Source of the DNA: Nitrosopumilaceae archaeon
GTDB lineage: Archaea > Thermoproteota > Nitrososphaeria > Nitrososphaerales > Nitrosopumilaceae
Reading direction: 5' to 3'
DNA length: 46,243 bases
Assembly: GCA_035631875.1 (NCBI GenBank)
Contig: DASQHX010000004.1
Location: 1-46,243 of the forward strand
Part shown: piece after piece, positions 33,639-42,273 of the stretch
Position numbering within the stretch: position 1 is the first letter of the stretch
Layout of the letters: every line of letters starts with the position of its first letter
Translations under genes and position numbers: made by a program
The notes under the pieces: model-generated
What the model was told of the DNA's origin: nothing
The model's database searches: none
Seen by the model: only the letters and a program-made list of their open reading frames with translations

Positions 33639-33650
33639 AATTCTAGAATT
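33639..33650. promoter_or_regulatory. Palindrome AATTCTAGAATT in divergent promoter
   Basis: A 12-bp exact palindrome, followed a few bases later by ATTCTAAAAT. It lies between the minus gene starting at 33579 and the plus gene at 33718. Same TTCTAGAA core as at 18721-18736. Confidence 0.45.
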
Positions 33651-33717
33651 ATATTCTAAAATCAAGATTACATTAATCCATTCAAACCCATATCTAATAG
33701 AGATTACATAATACAAC

Positions 33718-33870
33718 ATGTCAAAGATCAAAACTATTGTAAAGTCAGTCGTGCTAATAATTAGTGGAATAGCGATAGTTGTCGTTGGAGGATTTATGAT
33801 GGGTGCTATTGCAAGATTATGGACAGGCAAAGAGCCAAAAAATCCTAAAGAATCTGAAACTAAAAAATGA
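33718..33870 (+). CDS. Small single-span membrane protein (50 aa)
   Basis: The product is MSKIKTIVKSVVLIISGIAI followed by VVVGGFMMGAIARLWTGKEP and a charged tail to TKK. It has one transmembrane helix (about residues 10-31), basic residues before it and a charged C-terminal tail. It looks like a genuine small membrane protein; function is unknown. Confidence 0.6.
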   Translation: MSKIKTIVKSVVLIISGIAIVVVGGFMMGAIARLWTGKEPKNPKESETKK

Positions 33871-33943
33871 GTTTAGAAAATTGTAAAATAAAACGTATTA
33901 TTCCTACATAGAACTTAAGTATTAGATTTCACAAATTAATCTC

Positions 33944-34063
33944 ATGTGTGAAATGATTGATGAGATAGAAATTGAACATCTGAGAATGGCATTAGCACGT
34001 GCAAGAAAAGAAACCAATCCTCAACCAGAAGAGGAAAAACCACTTGCAGCTGTAGCACAATAA
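33944..34063 (+). CDS. Small acidic-basic helical protein (39 aa), putative
   Basis: The product is MCEMIDEIEIEHLRMALARA followed by RKETNPQPEEEKPLAAVAQ. One amphipathic helix is followed by a Pro/Glu tail. It is too short to assign; it starts 73 bases after the previous gene and might share a promoter region with it. Confidence 0.45.
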   Translation: MCEMIDEIEIEHLRMALARARKETNPQPEEEKPLAAVAQ

Positions 34064-34108
34064 AATTATCAAATTAGTATTTTGTTTACACAAAATATTA
34101 ATAATTAT

Positions 34109-34127
34109 ACATACGGAAAACGTATGT
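34109..34127. promoter_or_regulatory. Inverted repeat ACATACG-gaaaa-CGTATGT
   Basis: Perfect 7-bp arms with a 5-base loop, in the spacer between the 39-aa gene and the CAP-domain gene. It could be an operator or an RNA hairpin ending the small-gene transcript. It lies 134 bases before the CAP gene. Confidence 0.45.
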
Positions 34128-34261
34128 TAAATAACTTTGAAGAATAAAGACATGATCTAGATTTTAATGCGGTTTCTTGTAATTTAGCCTTATTCAAACA
34201 CCTTTTCAAACTGATGAATTGTTGGTAATCAATTTTAGTTAGCACCAATAACCCGATTCCA

Positions 34262-35641
34262 TTGAAACATCGTCTCGAGATCGTCATTTCCATAGGTTGT
34301 GTGCTATCCATCATTGCATCTTTTTCTTTCTTAAACCAAAGTGCATTAATTCATTCTGGTGAAACTACACAATCAAACAATGAGATGCCAAATGGAAACT
34401 ATATTGTTCTAACTGGATGCACCACGGATTCTGATGGAACAGGCAGGACAGATGTCTTTTGCCCAAATCATGATGTATTTCACTTGTCAAGAGACCCGCC
34501 AATAGCAGAATCAAAATGGACTGATGTACAATTGACGATAGATAACGGTCAATATACTATACAGTATACTACTCCAATAGGAACTAACCAATACACATTG
34601 GTTGCTTACAATACATCTACTCCAATTAAAAAAATATTCAGTTCCCCAAGTTATGCTGTTCAGCAAATTAGCCAATCAGTGGAATCTGAAAAGCAATCTA
34701 TAGGAAATATATTTGAACAAGCGACACAAACCTTCAATGCAAAACCTCCTCCAACAAAAGAGGAACTATATCAATATGCTTTGCAAGTAATTAACCAAGA
34801 CAGGAAAGCTCATAGATTAAACCCTGTAGCATTAAGCAATATTTCTTCTGCACAGAATCATGCAGACGATATGCTAAATTCAGGATACTTTTCGCATTGG
34901 AATACTGATGGCGTCAAACCTTATGTAACATATACCAAACTTGGTGGAAGAGGAAATGTAGATGAAAATATTAGCGTTACAGCAGCTTACTGCCCTTCGT
35001 CAAGCTGTATGCCAAATTCTTTTGATCCTTTCAAACAAATCAATGACAGCGAATACAACATGATGTACAAGGATGCAGGCTCTTACTGGGGACACAGAGA
35101 TAACATTCTCAATCCATATCATACCGATGTGAATATTGGAATTGCCTATAGCAATGAGAGATTTTATTTCGTAGAACATTTTGAGAGCAATATTGTAAAA
35201 TGGCAAACCATCAAACTAGAGGGTAACCAACTTCATCTAGTAGGACAGATGCCTTCAGGATATTCATTGTATCAAATAGAAGTGTTTGCAGATCCTAGTC
35301 CCAAGTCTCTGACAAATAATGATCTTAATGGAGCATCGCCGTATAATTTTGGATATTATGATCAAGGAGACTTTGTAGGAATAATATTGCCACAACCAGA
35401 CTCTAATTCACATTATCCGGAATGTTCCCAAGGAAAGGCAATACTTGAAACCACAAAGGGGAAACTATGTACAGACTATGTAACCTATTCTAATGTAAGC
35501 ACAATTGGCAACGGAATAGACATATCATTTGATGTTTCAAAATGGATGGGTTCAGGATTGCATACCGTTTATGTTACACTGAAAGATCAAAATGGCATTC
35601 AAGCAGACACTACATCTCTGACTCTGGAATATCTGAAATAA
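34262..35641 (+). CDS. Secreted CAP-domain (SCP/PR1-like) protein
   Basis: The likely start is TTG 34262, giving a signal-anchor (about residues 7-24, IVISIGCVLSIIASFSFL). A beta-rich segment follows, then a CAP domain at about residues 165-320 with ALQVINQDRKAHRLNPVAL, AQNHADDMLNSGYFSHWN and YWGHRDNILNP...NIGIAY. These carry the His and Glu/Asp cavity residues of the family. The C-terminal 130 residues are another beta domain. Extracellular role; CAP proteins bind lipids or act in surface interactions, and this one's ligand is unknown. Confidence 0.85.
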   Translation: MKHRLEIVISIGCVLSIIASFSFLNQSALIHSGETTQSNNEMPNGNYIVLTGCTTDSDGTGRTDVFCPNHDVFHLSRDPPIAESKWTDVQLTIDNGQYTIQYTTPIGTNQYTLVAYNTSTPIKKIFSSPSYAVQQISQSVESEKQSIGNIFEQATQTFNAKPPPTKEELYQYALQVINQDRKAHRLNPVALSNISSAQNHADDMLNSGYFSHWNTDGVKPYVTYTKLGGRGNVDENISVTAAYCPSSSCMPNSFDPFKQINDSEYNMMYKDAGSYWGHRDNILNPYHTDVNIGIAYSNERFYFVEHFESNIVKWQTIKLEGNQLHLVGQMPSGYSLYQIEVFADPSPKSLTNNDLNGASPYNFGYYDQGDFVGIILPQPDSNSHYPECSQGKAILETTKGKLCTDYVTYSNVSTIGNGIDISFDVSKWMGSGLHTVYVTLKDQNGIQADTTSLTLEYLK

Positions 35642-35729
35642 GTATGTCAAAGAACATTTAGTACTAAAAATTCCGTAGTCGATTAGTAACACTTCCAGTC
35701 CTAGTTGATCCTTGTAATGAAAAGTAATT

Positions 35730-35972
35730 TTATGGATAGGGATTTTTTATTTTAATCTGAGATGTAACATTTTGCACATCAGACGACACCATTTTTATTT
35801 CAGACACAACGTCTTTACCTTTGACGGTGACATTGGAAGTTGCCTTTTCCGTGGAACTAAGTGTCTTCTCAACTACTGGGCGCGCCAAGTCAAATATGTT
35901 TGTAAAGTAGAATATGGCAACTATTGCAATTACTGCTATTACTATGCCTATAGCTGTACCGTTTTTGCCCAT
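35730..35972 (-). CDS. Small membrane-anchored protein (80 aa)
   Basis: ATG 35972 is chosen: MGKNGTAIGIVIAVIAIVAI opens with a transmembrane helix (about 7-25). The rest is a Ser/Thr/Val-rich periplasmic-like helix or coil (VEKTLSSTEKATSNVTVKGK). The longer frame to 36065 adds a Cys-rich stretch without support. Function is unknown. Confidence 0.6.
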   Translation of the reverse strand: MGKNGTAIGIVIAVIAIVAIFYFTNIFDLARPVVEKTLSSTEKATSNVTVKGKDVVSEIKMVSSDVQNVTSQIKIKNPYP

Positions 35973-36060
35973 TGTGGTATAATGTGATTTTTTTAATAAA
36001 ACGTTAACGCATAAATCATCAGTTTCACAGCAAGTTAAAACATAATCACAGGTATTAGAA

Positions 36061-36101
36061 AACAATGTTCACTAGTATTTTAAAATAACAATGTTCGCTA
36101 G
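36061..36101. promoter_or_regulatory. Direct repeat AACAATGTTC(A/G)CTAG
   Basis: Two 15-mers, 36061-36075 and 36087-36101, differ at one base and are 26 bases apart. They lie in the divergent spacer between the small membrane protein gene and the first Ig-repeat protein gene. The related AACAATGTTCTAG occurs near 3549 upstream of a winged-helix gene. Confidence 0.5.
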
Positions 36102-36234
36102 ACTCGAATCATTGATCATTTAAAAAAATATCTATTTGTACATTCACAAAAAAATTTCTATTTATCCATTACTACTTTTAGTTACTGATGAGAGAGAAGT
36201 TTTACATAAATATTTTAAAAACAAAATGTTCACA

Positions 36235-37368
36235 ATGAAAAAAGCTGTCGGTGTCGCACTTGGGATCCTGGCCTTTGTCATAGCTGGAGCTTCAGTGTAT
36301 GGAATTTTTAGTTTAAATGAAACAATTCAGGCAAAACCAAATCAAATTCAAGTATCAAACTATTCGGCACAAATTGGTTCATTACAACCACAAATCAATT
36401 CAATTAGTAACAATGTGTCATCTTTGAATACACTAAAGGGTGACATCACAGACATTAGGGGAAAATTATTTGATTTGGAATCCAAGATAAGTCAGGCACA
36501 ACAAACTTCAGTGTCTGTGAAACCGGAAATACTCACAAGCCAGTCTACCTATTTCCCAGGTGAAATATTATACATTGTAGCAATTGGTTTTGATCCACAA
36601 GAAGCAGTTCAAATACAATTACTTGACAATTATGGATTTGCAATAATGCAAAAAGATGTTTTAACAGATTCATCTGGAAGAGTTTTGGATTATCTACAAC
36701 TACCTAGCAATCTAGAACCAGGAAGCTTTCAGGTTAAACTAGTCTCAGGACAGCTTACGGCCTCACAATCAGTTACAATCATGCAATCAAGTCCAGTCTC
36801 TGTGTCATCATCTTATCCGTCATATCTATTCACTGCACAAACAGACAAGACCATATATCAAACAGGAGAAGAAATTGGGATCTTTGGAATAGGCGTTCCT
36901 AACACCAGTGTTACGGCCATTCTCACAAGTCCATTAGGGACAACATCCGAAGCAGTTACGACGGTGCAATCGTATGGCACTTATAACATGTTTTTTTCTG
37001 ATTCACCGCCTTTTGAGACAGGAACTTGGTCGATAGTAGTAAAAGATCAAGGAATAGAAAAAATACTCTTTGTCACTGTACAATTGGGCAATTCTAGTCC
37101 GCCTACATTTACCGCACAAACCGATAAGACCATATATAAAAAAGGAGACCTAATTCAGATTTCTGGAACAGGTCCATCTTATGCCAGTGTAAATACTATC
37201 TTGACAAGCCCATCGGGAATAAAATACAATGGTGCTGCTACCATAAACTTTGACGGATCATACAATATTGATTATTCTACTTTGCCTTCATTTGAAACAG
37301 GAAATTGGTACGTCACACTCGCCGAAGGATCACAAGTAAAAGTAATCTCAATCTTTTTGGAGCCATGA
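36235..37368 (+). CDS. Surface protein with Ig-like repeats (copy 1)
   Basis: Start ATG 36235 (MKKAVGVALGILAFVIAGASV) gives a signal-anchor helix; ATG 36226 is an alternative. A coiled-coil stalk follows (SAQIGSLQPQINSISNNVSS...DLESKISQAQ, about residues 35-90). Then come a beta domain and two about 85-residue repeats with TAQTDKTIYxxG and ETGxWxxxxxxQG. The protein probably lies in or on the S-layer. The next gene begins in the stop codon (ATGA at 37365-37368) and encodes a longer relative, so the pair is translationally coupled. Confidence 0.8.
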   Translation: MKKAVGVALGILAFVIAGASVYGIFSLNETIQAKPNQIQVSNYSAQIGSLQPQINSISNNVSSLNTLKGDITDIRGKLFDLESKISQAQQTSVSVKPEILTSQSTYFPGEILYIVAIGFDPQEAVQIQLLDNYGFAIMQKDVLTDSSGRVLDYLQLPSNLEPGSFQVKLVSGQLTASQSVTIMQSSPVSVSSSYPSYLFTAQTDKTIYQTGEEIGIFGIGVPNTSVTAILTSPLGTTSEAVTTVQSYGTYNMFFSDSPPFETGTWSIVVKDQGIEKILFVTVQLGNSSPPTFTAQTDKTIYKKGDLIQISGTGPSYASVNTILTSPSGIKYNGAATINFDGSYNIDYSTLPSFETGNWYVTLAEGSQVKVISIFLEP

Positions 37369-37370
37369 AA

Positions 37371-38822
37371 ATGAAAAAAGCTGTTGGTGTCGCACTTGGC
37401 ATCTTGGCCTTTGTCATAGCTGGAGCTTCAGTGTATGGAATTTTTAGTTTAAATGAAACAATTCAGGCAAAACCAAATCAAATTCAAGTATCAAATTATT
37501 CGGCACAAATTGGTTCACTACAACCACAAATCAATTCAATTAGTAACAATGTGTCATCTTTGAATACACTAAAGGGTGACATCACAGACATTAGGGGAAA
37601 ATTATCTGATCTGGAATCCAAGATAAGTCAAGCACAGCAACCTCCTTTGGCATCTGTGAAACCTGTAGTAGTATTGGGCAGGTCTATTTATCTTCAAGGT
37701 GACAGTGCATACATAAGTGCCGCTGGTCTTGATCCACAAGAAGCAGTTCAAATACAATTACTTGACAATAATGGATTTGTAGTAATTCAAGAACAGAGCA
37801 GGTCAGATTCAGCTGGAAGATTGACATTAAGTCTACCACTTCCGAGCACCGTGGCACCAGGAAACTTTCTGATCAAGATAATCTCAGGTCAACAAACGGC
37901 TTTGCAGCCAATTGTGATTGTATCCTCAACTCAGAGTTCAGGTTCTGTACTATTAACTGGTTCATATCCGTTCTTTGCACAAACAGATCAGACTGTGTAT
38001 CTGCCAAGTGGTACAATTAAGGTCACTGGTACTGGTGTGCCAAACACCACCATTACTGGTACTCTGACAGGTCCATCAGAAAGAACATACACTTCAAACA
38101 CAACGATAAGGGCTGATGGCACTTTTGCCATATTTTATTCCGATCCACGCACTTTTGACACAGGATACTGGCATGTCACTTTGAACAGTCAAGGACTAAC
38201 CAAAGTACTTTATCTTAGAATAATACCGCCAATTATTAGTTCATCTGGCAGTTGGTACCCATTTACTGCACAGACTAGCTCTTCCATTTACCAAGCAGGA
38301 GACCAAATTACTGTTTCAGGAAGTGGTGCACCTTACACCACAGTTAATTCTGTTTTGACAAGTCCATCAGGAATAACATACACATCTACTACGACGACAA
38401 GATCTGATGGTTCTTACCGTCTGTCCTATTTTACGTCACAATCATCTGAATTGGGATATTGGACTGTCAACTTAGCCAACCAAGGACAAACCAAGCAAGT
38501 TTTCATTTATCTTGGAGAACCTGGTAGTACATCAAGTGGTAGTTCTTCCACCACGTTTACAGCACAAACTGACAGGATAATCTACAAGCAGGGAGACCAA
38601 ATTACCATTTCAGGAACAGGCAAGCCTTACACTGCAGTCAAGGCAACTTTGACAAGCCCATCAGGAATAACATATGATAATGCTGTCACTGCACATCTTG
38701 ATGGCTCATACGTTCTTTCCTTTACTACATCACCAGTATATGAAACAGGAAATTGGTACATCTCAATAACTAATTGGTCGCTAACAAAAATAATTTCTAT
38801 ATATTTAGAACCAATGAATTGA
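37371..38822 (+). CDS. Surface protein with Ig-like repeats (copy 2)
   Basis: The N-terminal 88 residues are almost identical to copy 1 (MKKAVGVALGILAFVIAGASVYG...), then a beta domain and three about 95-residue repeats (AQTDQTVY, AQTSSSIY, AQTDRIIY starts; YETGNWYISITNW at the end). An ATG six bases earlier (37365) overlaps the stop of copy 1 and may be used. The repeat count differs from copy 1, typical of expanding surface proteins. Its role as S-layer or adhesin is inferred from repeats and anchor. Confidence 0.8.
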   Translation: MKKAVGVALGILAFVIAGASVYGIFSLNETIQAKPNQIQVSNYSAQIGSLQPQINSISNNVSSLNTLKGDITDIRGKLSDLESKISQAQQPPLASVKPVVVLGRSIYLQGDSAYISAAGLDPQEAVQIQLLDNNGFVVIQEQSRSDSAGRLTLSLPLPSTVAPGNFLIKIISGQQTALQPIVIVSSTQSSGSVLLTGSYPFFAQTDQTVYLPSGTIKVTGTGVPNTTITGTLTGPSERTYTSNTTIRADGTFAIFYSDPRTFDTGYWHVTLNSQGLTKVLYLRIIPPIISSSGSWYPFTAQTSSSIYQAGDQITVSGSGAPYTTVNSVLTSPSGITYTSTTTTRSDGSYRLSYFTSQSSELGYWTVNLANQGQTKQVFIYLGEPGSTSSGSSSTTFTAQTDRIIYKQGDQITISGTGKPYTAVKATLTSPSGITYDNAVTAHLDGSYVLSFTTSPVYETGNWYISITNWSLTKIISIYLEPMN

Positions 38823-39194
38823 GAAATAATTTCTATTGAAATGTTGTAACAAAGACAAGTAATGGAATCCTTGAGCTAAAGAATAGAACAAAATCACTTT
38901 GTCACGAAAAATTGTTATGAGAATTAACTGAGAAAAGCTGCGTCAATCTTATTTATTATAATTACACTTATTCAATATGGTCACAATCAGTGAAACATAC
39001 AAATTAACTTGTGTATGTGAACATGATCTCATAGACCACATAGGTCAGAAAGAAGGTTTTCTCTGCAATCAGCAACATTGTATATGTAGGTTTTATCACC
39101 AACAAAGAAAGACATAGGGAAATCCTCCTAAATTTTATTTTTCTAGAGAGATCCTATTTCATTATAATTACATTTTTCATCAGTTAAATTGAAA
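38823..39194. other. 372-bp region with one tiny gene
   Basis: Bases 38823-38976 hold an AT-rich promoter-like stretch (TTATTTATTATAATT at about 38949-38963) before the Cys-rich small gene at 38977. The part from 39118 to 39194 is A/T-rich and contains convergent ends of that gene and sod. Nothing else is seen. Confidence 0.5.
38977..39117 (+). CDS. Small Cys-rich protein (46 aa)
   Basis: The product reads MVTISETYKLTCVCEHDLID and continues through LCNQQHCICRF to a basic end. It has CxC, a later C and CxC with nearby His residues: five Cys in 46 residues. It probably binds zinc or another metal. A TATA-like stretch lies about 15-28 bases upstream of the ATG, which fits a leaderless mRNA. Confidence 0.55.
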   Translation: MVTISETYKLTCVCEHDLIDHIGQKEGFLCNQQHCICRFYHQQRKT

Positions 39195-39818
39195 TTATGA
39201 TGCCACTCGAAGAAATCTTTCTTCAACCTCAGTCCAGTTTATTGTATTCCACCAAGCTTGTATGTAATCAGCTCGCCTGTTTTGATACTTGAGATAATAC
39301 GCATGCTCCCAAACATCTAATCCCAATAACGGAATGGCACTTTGTGTATAAGGACTGGTCTGGTTTTCCGTTGTTCTAAATTCTATTCTGGAAAAAGTTT
39401 GATTGTAAACTAGCCAGCCCCAACCGCTGCCTTGTATTGCAGCTGTACCGGTTGAAAATTTTTCTTTAAACTCTTTGAAGCTGCCAAAGTAAATCTTTAT
39501 CTCATCAGCAAGTCTGCCTCCTGGCTCTCCTCCACCATTTGGTTTCATGCTCTCCCAAAACAATCTGTGATTTTCAAATCCACCGCCGTAAAAATTAATT
39601 GCATTTCTTGCGTTTTCAGGAACAGAACTTAGATCTGATAAAATTCCAACAATATAGTTTTTGTGAGTTAGAGCGTTAATACTTTGTAAAGCTGCATTTA
39701 GGCCATCTGCATAAGCTTGGTGATGCTTGGTGTAATGTATCTCCATTGTCTTTGCATCTATGTGTGGTTCTAGTGCATCATACGAATATGGTAATGGTGG
39801 CACAACATATTTTCCCAT
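39195..39818 (-). CDS. sodA: Superoxide dismutase (Fe/Mn family)
   Basis: Fe/Mn SOD converts superoxide to oxygen and peroxide. The metal ligands are visible as H28 (EIHYTKHHQAY), the second His in ENHRLFWESM and the D-x3-H of DVWEHAYYLKYQNRR. The 207 residues include both the helical and alpha/beta halves, with WGWLVYN in the middle. There is no signal peptide, so it acts in the cytoplasm. Metal choice (Fe, Mn or both) cannot be told from the sequence. Confidence 0.95.
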   Translation of the reverse strand: MGKYVVPPLPYSYDALEPHIDAKTMEIHYTKHHQAYADGLNAALQSINALTHKNYIVGILSDLSSVPENARNAINFYGGGFENHRLFWESMKPNGGGEPGGRLADEIKIYFGSFKEFKEKFSTGTAAIQGSGWGWLVYNQTFSRIEFRTTENQTSPYTQSAIPLLGLDVWEHAYYLKYQNRRADYIQAWWNTINWTEVEERFLRVAS

Positions 39819-39902
39819 GATTTTTCTTTGAAAAATTCGTCTTATATCCTAACTGACCAAATCTGCCCAAAGTATTAATCATAACCATTCTCACCCACTA
39901 GT

Positions 39903-40601
39903 GTGAAAATAGAACAAAAAATAGAACCTGATCTCCAAAAGCCCCTAATTATTGCAGCCATGCAAGACATGGGAGATGTTGGAAGTATTGTTGTTGATTT
40001 TATTAACAAAGGCCTTGACACATATCCGTTCAGAGAAATTTCTTCGTTACTTCCAGGATATGTAATTGACAATGGCGGTTTCATCGAATTACCAGAAGAA
40101 AAATGGGAATATCGGTATGCCAAAGATACTATTGTCTTTGGTGGCGGCGCAGGACAACCACAAACAAACGAAGAACTAAACGCATTATGCCAGGATGTGA
40201 TTGACATTGCAAAAAAATATTCTGCTAGATTCATCTATACGGTAGGAGGATTTCACACAAACCGTGATTTTGGAAAGGAGCCAAAAACATTTGTTACAAC
40301 AACCTCTGCAAGCCTTGCAGACAGGGTAAGAAAATTAGGCGTAGATACCACCCCTGAACAATCTATTATCACTGGTTTTAATGGACTCATTCTTGGGTTT
40401 GCAAAACAAAACAACATTGAAGGTATAGGGCTGTATGGCGAGCTAAATGATCCAAAGATGCCTCAATACCGCTCAGCTAAGAGCGTCATTAAAACATTGG
40501 AGAAACTAACATACCAGAAATTTGGTAACACTACAGAATTTGATGTGATGGCAGACGCAGTTGAAGATAAGGTGCGCACTAAAGGGTCTCTTGATATCTG
40601 A
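39903..40601 (+). CDS. PAC2-family protein (proteasome assembly chaperone-like)
   Basis: The 232-residue protein starts at GTG 39903 (MKIEQKIEPDLQKPLIIAAM). PAC2 features are MQDMGDVGSIVVDFINKGL, IVFGGGAGQPQ, IYTVGGFHTNRD and ITGFNGLILGFA. Eukaryotic PAC2 helps assemble the 20S proteasome; the archaeal function is less certain. It lies divergent to sod. Confidence 0.9.
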   Translation: MKIEQKIEPDLQKPLIIAAMQDMGDVGSIVVDFINKGLDTYPFREISSLLPGYVIDNGGFIELPEEKWEYRYAKDTIVFGGGAGQPQTNEELNALCQDVIDIAKKYSARFIYTVGGFHTNRDFGKEPKTFVTTTSASLADRVRKLGVDTTPEQSIITGFNGLILGFAKQNNIEGIGLYGELNDPKMPQYRSAKSVIKTLEKLTYQKFGNTTEFDVMADAVEDKVRTKGSLDI

Positions 40602-40608
40602 TTTTTTA
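40602..40608 (+). terminator. Possible T-tract terminator
   Basis: A T-rich run (TTTTTTATT) begins right after the PAC2 gene stop. The SDR gene begins 77 bases further on. Confidence 0.35.
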
Positions 40609-40684
40609 TTTAGATTGTTGCTGATAAAATTCGTAGCTAGAAAATTCTTTTTTAATTGGCAGTATAGATGAATTGTGAATACAT

Positions 40685-41407
40685 TTGAAAGATTATGATT
40701 TTGAAGGCAAGGTTGTCCTGATTACTGGAGGAACCGGAGCATTAGGTAGAGAAGCTAGCTTGTCATTTCTAAAATCAAATGCAGTTGCAGCAATAACTCA
40801 TGTTACTGATAGAGAAATTTCACAACTTGAATCAACACTTGGGGATTTGATGAAAAAAGTGATGCTAATTAAAGCAGATATCGGTGATGAAGAACAGGTA
40901 GAGAAAACTGTATCTGACATTGTTAAAAAATATGGCCGCATTGATATTTTGATAAATGTGGTTGGCGGATATATTGGCGGAAAAAAAGTAACGGAGATGA
41001 CAGGAAAAGAATGGGACTTGATGATGAATCTAAATTTGAAAACAGCCTTTTTGATTAGTAAACACGTGGTAGGACAAATGCTAAGGCAAGGGTCTGGCAA
41101 AGTTGTTCATGTTGCTGCAAGATTAGGACTAAAAGGAATTGCTGGCAATTCCGCATATGGCGCGTCAAAATCTGGTCTTATTAGATTGGTTGAATCTCTC
41201 TCAGATGAAGTAAAAGACAAAAACATCAATGTAAACTGCATAATGCCAAGCATCATAGACACTGGTGCAAACAGAAAGGACATGCCAGATGCGGATTTTT
41301 CCAAATGGGTTAAACCATCAGAAATTGCACAAGTTATGCTTTTTCTTGCATCCGATGATTCAAAATCAATTCACGGAGCTGCTATGCCAGTTTATGGCCT
41401 AGTCTGA
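40685..41407 (+). CDS. Short-chain dehydrogenase/reductase (FabG-like)
   Basis: Classical SDR: cofactor motif TGGTGALG (14-21), DILINVVGG (NNAG position replaced by NVVG), and catalytic Y-x3-K in SAYGASKSG. The Ser normally before it reads VHVAARLG: an Ala stands where the catalytic Ser is expected, so activity should not be taken for granted. The start is TTG 40685. Its last 26 bases overlap the end of the convergent cupredoxin-like gene. Confidence 0.87.
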   Translation: MKDYDFEGKVVLITGGTGALGREASLSFLKSNAVAAITHVTDREISQLESTLGDLMKKVMLIKADIGDEEQVEKTVSDIVKKYGRIDILINVVGGYIGGKKVTEMTGKEWDLMMNLNLKTAFLISKHVVGQMLRQGSGKVVHVAARLGLKGIAGNSAYGASKSGLIRLVESLSDEVKDKNINVNCIMPSIIDTGANRKDMPDADFSKWVKPSEIAQVMLFLASDDSKSIHGAAMPVYGLV

Positions 41408-42182
41408 ATCTTGCAACTATGATTGTTGCAATTATGGATATGACCAAGATCATTTCTGCTATTGGACCAAATTCTGGAACAACAGAACTGCCAACAACGC
41501 TGACTTGTTCTGTCATTGGGGTGATGGGTATTTTTATGACATTAATTCCGATCTGAGATTCTACTGTGAAATTTTTTATAAACTGGCCATCAAGCTGCAC
41601 TCCAAGAAATGGCGCGTTTACTAATCCAGTTGGAAGATTGAGCACTAGAATACTGCTAGAGTTTACTTGGCCTGCTAGAGTAAAAGTAACTGACTTGTCT
41701 TTTGTACTGACTACTGCACCAACAATGTCCTTTGGTGATGAATATTGTACATTGAATGTTGTCTTACCATCGCCTGCATCTGCACCAACACTGTTAATTA
41801 TTTTGTAACCTGATTGGGTAGCTTGAACATTTAATGTGCCAGTCATCCATGGATACGTTTTATCGTAGAAATGAATGATTCCAATATCTGTAGACTTTAA
41901 TGTGTAGCTAAAAGATTGACCTAGTCCAATTGTACCGCTATCAAATCTCGAGTCTGGATTATTTGGGGTGCCAGAAGTAACTGAATGAACAACCTGGTCT
42001 GCATTACTCCATTCTATTGTTTCTCCCACTAGTGCATTAGTAGATGGTGGAGAAAAAGTACGGCTTACTTGCGAACCTGCTGAACCTCTCATGATTATTA
42101 TCTGCACAGTATCAGCAAATGAATAAGAAACTAGAGGAATCAGTAAAACAAGAATTACCAAAGATATTATAATTTTACGCAC
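41382..42182 (-). CDS. Exported cupredoxin-like protein with PEFG C-terminal signal
   Basis: The 266-residue protein has a signal peptide (residues 3-23), a cupredoxin-like domain (about 25-118), a second beta domain (about 120-225) and a C-terminal PEFG (236-239) followed by a transmembrane helix and basic tail. This is the PEFG-CTERM sorting signal of Nitrososphaerota. In the cupredoxin part, H66 (VVHS) and M113 (PWM) are kept, but the expected Cys and second His of the YxCxxHPWM loop read D107 and Y110, so a blue copper site is not expected. Confidence 0.82.
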   Translation of the reverse strand: MRKIIISLVILVLLIPLVSYSFADTVQIIIMRGSAGSQVSRTFSPPSTNALVGETIEWSNADQVVHSVTSGTPNNPDSRFDSGTIGLGQSFSYTLKSTDIGIIHFYDKTYPWMTGTLNVQATQSGYKIINSVGADAGDGKTTFNVQYSSPKDIVGAVVSTKDKSVTFTLAGQVNSSSILVLNLPTGLVNAPFLGVQLDGQFIKNFTVESQIGINVIKIPITPMTEQVSVVGSSVVPEFGPIAEMILVISIIATIIVARFRLGHKLA

Positions 42183-42273
42183 GCCACAATCTGGAATTGT
42201 TAGTTAATAGATTTTACTGGTGAAACATTCTTTACTTAATGCATTTTTGGAACAATGAATGTGTGATTTTGAA

